DNA of 64,000 nt from Pseudorhodobacter sp. PARRP1 (GTDB lineage Bacteria > Pseudomonadota > Alphaproteobacteria > Rhodobacterales > Rhodobacteraceae): the NCBI GenBank assembly GCA_002256245.1, contig NKIU01000003.1:496001-560000 (forward strand). Reading direction: 5' to 3'. Positions 16,660-24,659 of this stretch are shown piece after piece. Every line of letters begins with the position of its first letter. Within the stretch, counting starts at the first letter, position 1. The notes under the pieces were generated by a model. The model worked only from the letters and a program-made list of their open reading frames with translations, was not told the origin of the DNA and ran no database searches. Position numbers and translations under genes: made by a program.

Positions 16660-17679
16660 TCAAATCGGCGCATCGGGGTGCAGCAGGCCTTGGGCCTTCA
16701 GATCGGCCCAGAGGGCGGCCGGAATATCCGCGTTTGCGGCGCGCGCGTTGCTGTCCATCTCGGCCACCCCCTGACCGCCGGGGATGATCGACACCACCGC
16801 CGGGTGGCGCAGCGGAAACTGGAAGGCGGCATCGACAAGGCGCGCGCCATGGGCCTCGCACGCGGTTTGCAGGGCGGCGGTGCGGGCAAGGATGTGGTCG
16901 GGCGCGGGGTCGTAGTTGTAGAACGCGCCGGGTTTTGGGCCGGTGGCAAGCACGCCGGAATTGTAGGGCCCGCCGATGATGATACCCACACCGCGCCGCT
17001 GCGCGAGGGGCAGAAAGCTGTCGAGGGCCGCTTGTTCGAGCAGCGTGTAGCGCCCGGCAAGCAGAAACAGGTCGAAATCGCCGCGTTCCAGCAGCCATTG
17101 GCAGGGCTCCCACGCGTTCACGCCCGCGCCGAAGGCCTTGATCACGCCTTGGTTGCGCAACTCCAGCAGGGCGCGGTAGCCGCCTGACATGAATTCGTTC
17201 AGCCGCGCGTCAAGAGCAGATGGGCTGTGGTGGTTGGCAAGGTCAAGATCGTGGGCATAGAGGATATCGACGCGGTCAAGCCCGGTGCGCTGCAGGCTGG
17301 CATCAAGGCTGCGCAACACGCCGTCATAGCTGTAGTCGTATTCCTCGCGCCGGGCAGGCACGTCGAACCACTTGCCAATCCCGTCGCGCTGATCGGGCGG
17401 GCAGGGGCGCAGGTGGCGGCCGATCTTGGTGGAAATCACATAGGCATCGCGTGGCTTGTCGCGCAGGAAATGGTTCAGCCGGGTTTCCGACAGGCCCAGC
17501 CCATAAAGCGGCGCGGTGTCGAAATAGCGCACGCCTGCGGCCCAGGCGCGGGCCAGCACGGCTTGGGCATCTGCTTCGGAAATCGCGCGGTAAAGGTTGG
17601 CGATCGGGGCCGCGCCAAAGCCGAGTTCGGTGAAATCGAGGCCGCCGTTGCCCAAGCGATCCCAATGTCTGATGCGCAT
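16660..17679 (-). CDS. aldo/keto reductase, L-fucose/D-threo-aldose dehydrogenase type
   Basis: A 339-residue NAD(P)-dependent oxidoreductase of the aldo/keto reductase fold. The active-site segment YFDTAPLYGLGLSETRL holds the catalytic aspartate and tyrosine, with the lysine in VISTKIGRHL and the histidine position in ILYAHDLDL. The overall pattern resembles D-threo-aldose 1-dehydrogenase, L-fucose dehydrogenase and pyridoxal 4-dehydrogenase, which oxidise C1 of an aldose to a lactone. Such a lactone would give the sugar acid that a UxaA-type dehydratase uses, which fits its neighbours. It is divergent from the BtpA operon with an operator-like site between. The substrate is inferred. Confidence 0.85.
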   Translation of the reverse strand: MRIRHWDRLGNGGLDFTELGFGAAPIANLYRAISEADAQAVLARAWAAGVRYFDTAPLYGLGLSETRLNHFLRDKPRDAYVISTKIGRHLRPCPPDQRDGIGKWFDVPARREEYDYSYDGVLRSLDASLQRTGLDRVDILYAHDLDLANHHSPSALDARLNEFMSGGYRALLELRNQGVIKAFGAGVNAWEPCQWLLERGDFDLFLLAGRYTLLEQAALDSFLPLAQRRGVGIIIGGPYNSGVLATGPKPGAFYNYDPAPDHILARTAALQTACEAHGARLVDAAFQFPLRHPAVVSIIPGGQGVAEMDSNARAANADIPAALWADLKAQGLLHPDAPI

Positions 17680-17698
17680 GTCTGCCCCCTGCTTTTCA

Positions 17699-17710
17699 CT
17701 GACATGCTAG
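17699..17710. promoter_or_regulatory. diverged copy of the CTAACATGTTAG operator
   Basis: CTGACATGCTAG differs from the perfect palindromes at 15819 and 24469 at two positions. It is flanked by CACT/AGTG, which adds dyad symmetry, and lies midway between the divergent aldo/keto reductase and BtpA genes. Confidence 0.5.
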
Positions 17711-17772
17711 TGTGTTCTCGCTTTCCAGCCAATCGCTTTCGCCTTAGCCTGCCGCAAAACGGGAGGGTTTTT

Positions 17773-18582
17773 ATGACACGGTTTGCGCAGGTGTTTGGGG
17801 CAAAAAAGCCGGTGATTGCGATGGTGCATCTGGGGGCGATGCCGGGCACGCCGCTGCATGATGCCGATGCCGGGGTCGAGGGCATCATTGCGGGCGCTGC
17901 GGCCGATCTGGCCGCTTTGCAGGCAGCGGGCTTTGATGCGGTGATGTTTGGCAATGAAAACGACCGGCCCTATGAGTTGAAGGTCGATGCGGCTTCGACA
18001 GTGACGATGGGCTATGTGATTGGCCGCCTGCGCGGCCAGATTGCGGTGCCGTTCGGGGTGAATGTGCTGTGGGACCCGATGGCGACGATGGCCTTGGCGG
18101 CGGCGACGGGTGCGCAGTTTGTGCGCGAGATTTTCACCGGCACTTATGCGTCCGACATGGGCGTCTGGGCGCCGGATGCGGGGGCGGCTTTGCGCTATGG
18201 CCAGCGCATTGGCGCGGGCGGGGTTGCGAAATTGTACAACGTTTCGGCAGAGTTCGCAGGCTCACTTGATCCGCGCAGCTTGCCGGACCGGGCGCGCTCG
18301 GCGGTGTTTTCCTCGATCCCCGATGCCGTGCTGGTGTCGGGGGCGATCACTGGCGAGGCCGCGCGGATGGTTGATCTTGAAGCGGTGAAGCGGGTGCTGC
18401 CGAATACGCCCGTGCTGGCCAACACCGGCGTCAAGCATGACACCGTGGCGGAAGTGCTGCGGGTGGCGGACGGCTGTATTGTTGGCTCGGCGCTTAAACA
18501 CGGCGGCGACACTTGGGCGGCGGTGGACCCCGCCCGCGCGCGTGATTTCATGGACCGCGTGCGGGCAGTCAGGGGGGCATGA
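17773..18582 (+). CDS. BtpA/SgcQ family protein
   Basis: A 269-residue TIM-barrel-like protein of the BtpA family, which includes E. coli SgcQ. Typical blocks are PVIAMVHLGAMPGTPLHD, MFGNENDRPYELKVD, VPFGVNVLWDP, FVREIFTGTYASDMGVW and the C-terminal VANTGVKHDT-like LANTGVKHDTVAEVL with GCIVGSALKHGG. The biochemical activity of the family is not established; BtpA was named for a photosystem I assembly role in cyanobacteria, while SgcQ lies in a sugar operon. The ATG follows GGGAGGG. It begins an operon in which each next start overlaps or nearly overlaps the previous stop, as in sgc loci. Confidence 0.85.
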   Translation: MTRFAQVFGAKKPVIAMVHLGAMPGTPLHDADAGVEGIIAGAAADLAALQAAGFDAVMFGNENDRPYELKVDAASTVTMGYVIGRLRGQIAVPFGVNVLWDPMATMALAAATGAQFVREIFTGTYASDMGVWAPDAGAALRYGQRIGAGGVAKLYNVSAEFAGSLDPRSLPDRARSAVFSSIPDAVLVSGAITGEAARMVDLEAVKRVLPNTPVLANTGVKHDTVAEVLRVADGCIVGSALKHGGDTWAAVDPARARDFMDRVRAVRGA

Positions 18583-19667
18583 TGCGGGATTTGCTGACGG
18601 AACTGATGCTGATACCGGGCCTGTCGGGCTATGAAGAGCGCGTCGCGGGCTGCATCGCGCGCCATCTTGACGGCTTGGGGATCGCGCATCGCTCTGATCG
18701 CTTGGGCAATCTGATCGCGACGATTCCCGGTGATGCCACGGCACCTTCGGTGATGGTGTTCACCCATATGGACCAGTTAGGCTTTATCATCCGCAAGGTC
18801 GAAGACTCGGGCCTCGTGCGGCTGGAACGCTTGGGCGGCGTGCCCGAGCGTGCCTTGGCGGCGCAAGCGGTGCTGATCTGCACCGAAAACGGTGATCTGC
18901 CGGGGCTGATCGCCAACAAAAGCCACCACGCCACCACGCCGGACGAGAAATATCGCGTCGTCCCCTATGCCGAGCTTTACGTCGATGCGGGTTTCGCCAG
19001 CCGGGCCGAGGCCGAGGCGGCGGGGGTGCGCATCGGCTGCCCGGTGGTCTATCTGCCGCGCGTGATCGACCTTGCTGGCGAGCGTTTGGCGGGCACTTCG
19101 GTGGATGATCGTGCCGGCTGTGCGGCGCTGATTGATCTGGCGCGGCGGCTGAACGGGCGCACCGCTGGCCCCACGGTGCATCTGGTCTGGTCGGTGCAAG
19201 AGGAATACAACCTGCGCGGCGTGCTACCTGCGGCGACGGCTTGCGCGCCCGATATCGCCTTGCAGATTGATCTGCTGCTGGCCTGCGACACCCCCGACAT
19301 GACCCAGCGCGGCGAGGTGACTTTGGGCGGCGGGCCGGGGATATCGCTTTATTCTTTCCACGGGCGCGGCACGTTGAACGGGGTGATCCCGCATCCGGCG
19401 CTTGTGCGGTTGTTTGAGGCCGCAGCGGCGGCGCGGGGGTTGCCGCTGCAACGCTCCGCCCATACCGGGGCGCTGACTGACCTGTCTTATATCCAGTTCA
19501 TGGGGGCCGAAGGCGTGGCCTGCCTCGATGTCGGCTTTCCGATGCGCTACAGCCATTCCGCGCTTGAGGTGCTGGACATGCGCGACCTTACAGGCATGGT
19601 TGATCTGCTGGAACAGGCGCTGTCGCAGATCGGCCCCGGCTTTGATCTGTCGCGGAGCCCGCGATGA
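18579..19667 (+). CDS. M42 family metallopeptidase (SgcX/FrvX-like)
   Basis: A 362-residue two-metal aminopeptidase-like protein. Metal ligands appear in order: VFTHMDQLGF (His, about residue 66), SVDDRAGCAAL (Asp, about 175), SVQEEYNLRG (Glu-Glu, about 207), LLACDTPD (Asp, about 230) and MRYSHSALEV near the C-terminus (His). Family members are cytoplasmic aminopeptidases; some were called endoglucanases. In E. coli sgcX and frvX also sit in sugar operons, so a deacylase or glycoside role cannot be excluded. It overlaps the BtpA gene (ATGA) and the following kinase gene by four bases each. Confidence 0.87.
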   Translation: MMRDLLTELMLIPGLSGYEERVAGCIARHLDGLGIAHRSDRLGNLIATIPGDATAPSVMVFTHMDQLGFIIRKVEDSGLVRLERLGGVPERALAAQAVLICTENGDLPGLIANKSHHATTPDEKYRVVPYAELYVDAGFASRAEAEAAGVRIGCPVVYLPRVIDLAGERLAGTSVDDRAGCAALIDLARRLNGRTAGPTVHLVWSVQEEYNLRGVLPAATACAPDIALQIDLLLACDTPDMTQRGEVTLGGGPGISLYSFHGRGTLNGVIPHPALVRLFEAAAAARGLPLQRSAHTGALTDLSYIQFMGAEGVACLDVGFPMRYSHSALEVLDMRDLTGMVDLLEQALSQIGPGFDLSRSPR

Positions 19668-21157
19668 GCTACACCCTTGGTGTCGATATCGGCACGTTTG
19701 AGACCAAGGGTGTCTTGGTGGATGGCACGGGCGTGATTGTCGCCCAAGCCACAAGGTCGCACAAGATGCTGGTGCCGCAATCGGGCTGGGCAGAGCATCG
19801 CGCCGAAGAAGACTGGTGGGGTGATTTTGTTCATGTCACCAAGGCGTTGCTGCGCGATGCTCAGGTAAAGTCTGAAGATATTCTGGCGGTGGCTTGCTCG
19901 GCCATCGGCCCTTGTATGCTGCCGGTGGATGCGCAGGGTGTGCCCTTGATGAACGGCGTGCTTTACGGTGTCGATACGCGGGCTGCGGTGCAGATTGCCG
20001 CGTTGACGGAAAGCATCGGCGCGGATGTGATCATGGATCGCTGCGGCAATGCGCTGACCTCGCAATCGGTGGGGCCCAAGATTTTGTGGCTGAAACAGCA
20101 GCGCCCCGAGATTTACGCGCAAACCGCGATGGTGCTGTCGGCCACGCCGTATCTGACGTGGAAGCTGACCGGGGAATATGTGATCGACCACTATACGGCG
20201 GCGAATTTCTCGCCACTGTATGACGTGAACCGGCTGGCTTGGACGGATGAGATGGCGGGGGGTATCTTGCCGCTGAACCGCCTGCCGCGCCTTGCGTGGA
20301 GCACGGAAATCGCCGGTCACGTGACGGCGCAGGCGGCGGCAGAAACCGGGCTTTCGGTGGGCACTCCGGTGACGGTGGGCACGATTGATGCGGCAGCCGA
20401 GGCGGTGTCGGTTGGGGTGCGCGACGCGGGCGAGATGATGATGATGTATGGCTCGACCATCTTCATCATCCAGTTGACGGCGCTGCCGGTGCGCGATGCG
20501 CGGATGTGGTATGCGCCTTGGCTTTATCCGGGCCAACATGCCTCGATGGCTGGATTGGCGACATCGGGCACGCTGACGCATTGGTTCCGCGACCAGTTCG
20601 CGCGGGAATTGAGAGATGGCGCATTCGGGATTTTGGCCGCCGAAGCGGCGGCCAGCCCGAAGGGGGCGAAGGGCCTGCTGTGCCTGCCGTATTTCTCGGG
20701 CGAGCGCACGCCGATCCATGATCCGGGCGCGGTGGGGGCGTTCTTTGGGCTGAACCTGACGCATGATCGGGGCGACATGTTCCGCGCGGTGCTGGAGGGG
20801 ATCGCTGCGGGGACCGCGCATGTGATGGAGGTTTGTCGCGCACTGGGGGCCGAGCCTGTGCGCGTGCTTGCGGTGGGCGGCGGCACCAAGAACGCGGTCT
20901 GGATGCAGGCGACGTCCGATCTGGGCGGGGTGCCGCAGATCGTGGCCGAGAAAACCATCGGGGCCAGTTATGGCGATGCGTTTCTGGCGGCGGTGGCGGT
21001 GGGGGCGGTGCTGCCCGACGAGATCAGCGAATGGAACCCGGTGGCGCGGGTGGTGCAGCCGGTGGCCGAGCCGGTCTATGCGCGGCAATATCCGCTGTGG
21101 AAACGGCTTTACAGCCAGACGCGCGATATTGCGCATGGATTGGGGGGCGGGGTTTGA
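19664..21157 (+). CDS. FGGY-family carbohydrate kinase
   Basis: A 497-residue sugar kinase with both FGGY domains. The N-terminal phosphate loop is GVDIGTFETKGVLVD; the catalytic Asp region is PLMNGVLYGVDTRAA; the C-terminal half contains VGTIDAAAEAVSVGV, MMYGSTIFI and the FGGY signature-like VLAVGGGTKNAVWMQATSD. The family phosphorylates xylulose, ribulose, fuculose, gluconate and similar open-chain sugars; closest substrate class here cannot be read. It overlaps the M42 gene by four bases and is followed after eight bases by a SIS-domain gene, which fits kinase then isomerase order. Confidence 0.88.
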   Translation: MSYTLGVDIGTFETKGVLVDGTGVIVAQATRSHKMLVPQSGWAEHRAEEDWWGDFVHVTKALLRDAQVKSEDILAVACSAIGPCMLPVDAQGVPLMNGVLYGVDTRAAVQIAALTESIGADVIMDRCGNALTSQSVGPKILWLKQQRPEIYAQTAMVLSATPYLTWKLTGEYVIDHYTAANFSPLYDVNRLAWTDEMAGGILPLNRLPRLAWSTEIAGHVTAQAAAETGLSVGTPVTVGTIDAAAEAVSVGVRDAGEMMMMYGSTIFIIQLTALPVRDARMWYAPWLYPGQHASMAGLATSGTLTHWFRDQFARELRDGAFGILAAEAAASPKGAKGLLCLPYFSGERTPIHDPGAVGAFFGLNLTHDRGDMFRAVLEGIAAGTAHVMEVCRALGAEPVRVLAVGGGTKNAVWMQATSDLGGVPQIVAEKTIGASYGDAFLAAVAVGAVLPDEISEWNPVARVVQPVAEPVYARQYPLWKRLYSQTRDIAHGLGGGV

Positions 21158-21165
21158 AGGATTTG

Positions 21166-21702
21166 ATGCGGGGGGCGCTGGCAGAACTGGCGGCTGTGGC
21201 GGACCGGATGGACGCAGCTGCGGTAGAGGCCGCCTGCGCGCGGATTTTGGGCGCGCGTCGGGTGATGCTTTACGGTTGCGGGCGCGAGGGGCTGATGATG
21301 CGCGCGCTTGCGATGCGGCTTTATCATCTGGGCATCGCGGTTTCGATGCAGGGTGATCTGACCGCGCCGCCCATGCAAGCGGGCGATCTGTTCTTCGCCG
21401 CCTGCGGGCCGGGGGATCTGGCGACGGTCACGGCTTTGGCAGGTGTGGCGCGGGCTGCGGGGGCGGGCGTGTTGATGGTGACGGCAGAGGTTGCCGGGCC
21501 GTCTTTGGCGCTGGCGGATCAGGTTTTGCTGATCCCGGCGCAGACGATGGCGCGCGATGTGGGCGGCGCGTCGGTGCTGCCGATGGGGTCGCTGTTTGAG
21601 GGCGCGATGTTTCTGGTGTTTGAGATCATGGTGCTGCGCCTGCGCGATCTGAAGGGCGAAGCGGTAGGGGATATGCGGGCGCGGCACACCAATATGGAAT
21701 GA
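21166..21702 (+). CDS. SIS-domain sugar-phosphate isomerase-like protein
   Basis: A 178-residue single SIS-domain protein, resembling 6-phospho-3-hexuloisomerase and related enzymes. The opening repeats AAAVEAACARILGARRVMLYG, and YGCGREGLMMRALAMRLYHL with ACGPGDLATV take the place of the usual Gly-Ser-Gly phosphate loop, so phosphate binding may differ. The C-terminal RHTNME matches the isomerase end motif. The ATG at 21166 has AAGGA four bases before it; a TTG at 21154 overlapping the kinase stop is an alternative start. It closes the BtpA-M42-kinase operon; an inverted repeat follows. Confidence 0.82.
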   Translation: MRGALAELAAVADRMDAAAVEAACARILGARRVMLYGCGREGLMMRALAMRLYHLGIAVSMQGDLTAPPMQAGDLFFAACGPGDLATVTALAGVARAAGAGVLMVTAEVAGPSLALADQVLLIPAQTMARDVGGASVLPMGSLFEGAMFLVFEIMVLRLRDLKGEAVGDMRARHTNME

Positions 21703-21806
21703 GGTCCCGATGCGGGCCTGCAAATGCTGGCTTTGAAATCAATGGCTTGGTGTGGCTCAGTAGGGGTTTGTTCACTTTGAAACCTGCGCGCGCGGTCCGT
21801 GTGGAA

Positions 21807-21886
21807 GCCTCCGGCGGGAGTATTTGGACCAAGGTGAAGCTGCGGGTGTTTCGACTTCACTTTGGCCTAAATACTCCCTGCGGAGC
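21807..21886. repeat. imperfect inverted repeat, GCCTCCGG family variant
   Basis: GCCTCCGGCGGGAGTATTTG through AAGGTGAAG (21807-21840) is matched in inverse, imperfectly, by CTTCACTTTGG through CTGCGGAGC (21855-21886). It lies between the convergent SIS and ribokinase genes and probably ends both transcripts. Confidence 0.7.
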
Positions 21887-21914
21887 ATTCCGAACCAGAC
21901 ATCCTCGGGCGCTT

Positions 21915-22847
21915 TCAGGAATTCGCCAGCAGCGCGTCGATCTCGGCACGTGACGGCATCGACGGGGCGGTGCCTGCGCGGGTGACGGAAATGCCTGCGG
22001 TGGCGCAGCCAAAGCGCACAGCGTCAATCACATCGCGGCCTTCCGAGAGTGCGACGGCAAAACCGCCGTTGAACGCATCACCCGCGCCGGTGGTTTCCAC
22101 CACTTTGCCCGCCGAGATCACCGGCACATGCACCGAGCGGGTGCGGTCACGGTAAAGCGCGCCCTTGTCGCCCAAGGTCATCACCACCGCCCCCACGCCG
22201 CGCGCGAGCAGCGCGTCGGCGGCGATTTCTGCTTCAGAAATCGTGGTGACGGGCAGGCCGGTCAGGGCCTCGGTCTCGGATTCGTTGGGGGTGACGTAGT
22301 CGCACAGCGCCAGAATGTCATCGCCAAGTGTTGCAGCGGGGGCGGGGTTCAGGATGGTGGTAACGCCTGCCGCGCGCGCGATTTCCAGCCCGTGTTTGGC
22401 GGCGGGGATCGGTTGTTCCAACTGCGTGATGAACACCGCAGCCGAGCGGATCAGATCGGCTTTTTCCGCCACATCCGCCACCGAAACCCGGCCAGCGGCA
22501 CCGGGCGAGACGATGATTGCATTGTTGCCGGTGGCGTCTTCCAGAAAGATGAACGCCGCCCCGGTGTAGCTTTCAGCGTCGATCTTCACCTCGGGGATCA
22601 CGCCAGCCTTGGCCCAAGTCGCCCGCGCGATATCGGCGAAGGCATCATCGCCCAAACGAGTGATGAAATGCGTTTTGCCCCCCGCCATCGCCGAGGCGAC
22701 GGATTGGTTTGACCCCTTGCCGCCCGGCCCCAGCACGAAGGATTTGCCAAGAATGGTTTCGCCCATCTTCGGCATCCGGTCGGCGCGATAGGCGGTGTCG
22801 GCGACGAAAATTCCAAGGTTTACAATAGGTTTGGTGGCGTTGCTCAT
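21915..22847 (-). CDS. rbsK: ribokinase-like PfkB sugar kinase
   Basis: A 310-residue PfkB-family kinase. The first signature is VLGPGGKGSNQSVASAMAG near residue 40 and the second, with the catalytic aspartate, is VETTGAGDAFNGGFAVAL near residue 255; TPNESETEALTGL is a further ribokinase block. It should phosphorylate ribose or a related pentose or hexose at the 5- or 6-position in the cytoplasm. It begins one base after the FucU/RbsD gene, giving the classic rbsD-rbsK type pairing, and both are downstream of the ABC ATPase gene on the same strand. Confidence 0.88.
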   Translation of the reverse strand: MSNATKPIVNLGIFVADTAYRADRMPKMGETILGKSFVLGPGGKGSNQSVASAMAGGKTHFITRLGDDAFADIARATWAKAGVIPEVKIDAESYTGAAFIFLEDATGNNAIIVSPGAAGRVSVADVAEKADLIRSAAVFITQLEQPIPAAKHGLEIARAAGVTTILNPAPAATLGDDILALCDYVTPNESETEALTGLPVTTISEAEIAADALLARGVGAVVMTLGDKGALYRDRTRSVHVPVISAGKVVETTGAGDAFNGGFAVALSEGRDVIDAVRFGCATAGISVTRAGTAPSMPSRAEIDALLANS

Positions 22848-22848
22848 G

Positions 22849-23304
22849 TTATTTGGCCTCTGGCGGCACGACGCCTTTGCGCAGCATGAAGCAGCCGTAG
22901 AAGCGACGCTCGCCGGTCTGGATCACCGCATAGGCGGTGCGCGCCATGTCGTAGAAGGCAAACCGCTCGATCGAGATCATCGGCCGCACGCCGCCTTCGG
23001 CCGCGTTGATTTCGGCCTGCACTTCGCCTTGCACGGGCGGGATTTCATCGGGGGCGCCGACCACTTCCATGCGGCCTGCAAAGTCGGGCACAAAGGTATC
23101 CAAAGGATAAACCGACAGGATCGCCTGCGCGGCTTCGGCGCTGGTAAGGTTGTCCATCCGCAGCAGTTTGCCCGTCACCGTGGCGCGGGCGACCGAGTCG
23201 GACGGAAAGTTGGTGTCAGCCAAGATCAACACATCACCGTGGCCCATCGCGCGCAGGCAATGCAGCACTTCCGCGTTCAAGCGCGGGTCAATTCCTTTGA
23301 GCAT
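22849..23304 (-). CDS. FucU/RbsD family sugar mutarotase
   Basis: A 151-residue protein of the RbsD/FucU family, which speeds the change between anomers or pyranose and furanose forms of sugars entering the cell. The catalytic His is at residue 22 in AMGHGDVLILADTNFP, and the C-terminal FYGCFMLRKGV block is typical of FucU. It lies between the ABC ATPase (45 bases upstream) and the ribokinase (one base downstream). A paralogue of identical length closes the divergent permease operon at 28427, so the cluster has one mutarotase on each arm. Confidence 0.9.
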   Translation of the reverse strand: MLKGIDPRLNAEVLHCLRAMGHGDVLILADTNFPSDSVARATVTGKLLRMDNLTSAEAAQAILSVYPLDTFVPDFAGRMEVVGAPDEIPPVQGEVQAEINAAEGGVRPMISIERFAFYDMARTAYAVIQTGERRFYGCFMLRKGVVPPEAK

Positions 23305-23348
23305 GATGCCCTCCCTTTTGGGTTACTGTGCTGGATTTGCGCGAAGCG

Positions 23349-24401
23349 TCAAGAGATGCGCTGGCCCGTGGCCTTGTCGAACAGATGCGCTTTGCTGGCA
23401 TCCGGCGCGAGAGTGACGCCGTCACCGGGGCGAAAGCTGACGCGGTCGCGGAACACGGCGGTGACTTCGCGTGCGCCCAACCGCACGATGACATGGGTTT
23501 CCGATCCGGTCGGTTCGACCACGGCGATGGTGCCTGCCAAGCCTTCGGCCGCGGCGCTGAAGGTCTCGGGGCGCACGCCGTAAACCACTTGCTGGCCTTC
23601 GCTGGCGGTTGATCCCGGCGGCAGCGCCAAGCGCGCGCCGTCCACATCAACCATGCCGCCCTTCACCACGCCGTCGATCAGGTTCATCGAGGGCGAGCCG
23701 ATGAAGGTGGCGACAAACACATTGGCGGGGCGGTCGTAGAGTTCCAAGGGCGCGCCGACCTGTTCGATGCGCCCGCCTTGCAGGACGACAATCTTGTCGG
23801 CCATGGTCATAGCCTCGATCTGATCATGGGTGACATAGACCGTGGTGGTTTTCAGGCGCTGGTGCAACTCTTTGATTTCGGCGCGCATTTGCACGCGCAG
23901 TTTGGCGTCGAGGTTCGAGAGCGGCTCGTCAAACAGGAAGACTTTCGGATCGCGCACGATGGCGCGGCCCATGGCGACGCGTTGGCGCTGGCCACCCGAA
24001 AGTGCGCGCGGGAAGCGATCGAGATAGGGGGTGAGGCCCAGAATTTCGCCGGCGCGCTCGACTTTGGTGCGAATCGCCGACGGCTCCATCCCGCGCATTT
24101 TCAGCGCAAACCCCATGTTGGCGGCGACGGTTTTATGCGGGTAAAGCGCGTAGTTCTGAAACACCATGGCGATGTCACGCTCGGACGGTGGGAGATTGTT
24201 CACACGCGCCGCACCGATGTTGATGTCGCCGCCGGTGATTTCCTCCAATCCCGCCAGCATCCGCAGCAGGGTGGATTTGCCGCACCCCGAGGGGCCGACC
24301 AGCACGACAAACTCGCCGTCCTTGATATCAAGGTTCAGGCCGCTGATCACTTGCACCCCGCCATAAGACTTGCGCAGATCGCGGATTGTGACTTCGGCCA
24401 T
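23349..24401 (-). CDS. ABC sugar transporter ATPase (MalK/UgpC type)
   Basis: A 350-residue ATPase: Walker [12 protein letters not shown] near residue 36, Q-loop [14 protein letters not shown], signature [14 protein letters not shown], Walker [14 protein letters not shown], switch histidine [12 protein letters not shown], then a C-terminal TOBE-type regulatory domain from about residue 235. It energises the two MalF/MalG-type permeases encoded on the other strand from the shared control region. The chosen ATG follows GGGGGG about six bases upstream; an earlier in-frame start at 24425 is less likely. FucU and ribokinase genes follow in the same direction. Confidence 0.92.
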   Translation of the reverse strand: MAEVTIRDLRKSYGGVQVISGLNLDIKDGEFVVLVGPSGCGKSTLLRMLAGLEEITGGDINIGAARVNNLPPSERDIAMVFQNYALYPHKTVAANMGFALKMRGMEPSAIRTKVERAGEILGLTPYLDRFPRALSGGQRQRVAMGRAIVRDPKVFLFDEPLSNLDAKLRVQMRAEIKELHQRLKTTTVYVTHDQIEAMTMADKIVVLQGGRIEQVGAPLELYDRPANVFVATFIGSPSMNLIDGVVKGGMVDVDGARLALPPGSTASEGQQVVYGVRPETFSAAAEGLAGTIAVVEPTGSETHVIVRLGAREVTAVFRDRVSFRPGDGVTLAPDASKAHLFDKATGQRIS

Positions 24402-24468
24402 GTGTTTCCCCCCAGTTGTTGCCACAAGAATAGTCAGGCCGGGGGGCGCTGTCTATCTGCTGATCATA

Positions 24469-24480
24469 CTAACATGTTAG
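24469..24480. promoter_or_regulatory. perfect CTAACATGTTAG operator in transporter control region
   Basis: The 12-base perfect palindrome is identical to the core at 15819-15830 upstream of uxaA/gntR. It sits 68 bases upstream of the ATPase gene and 180 bases upstream of the binding-protein gene, so it can serve both arms. Confidence 0.7.
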
Positions 24481-24659
24481 AATCTTGACAGGGGCTTTGG
24501 CAGAGGCCAAGCTACGGCCAAGGAATGGGACCGCAGCAGGAGGGGAGGCCTGTTTGCCCGGCGTGATCAAGCGGTTTGTCATGCTCATTCTACAGCGATT
24601 TCGGCAAAACAACAGCCCAGCGGCGTTTGCTGCGCAAGGGCACCAAGGGAGGAGACGTC

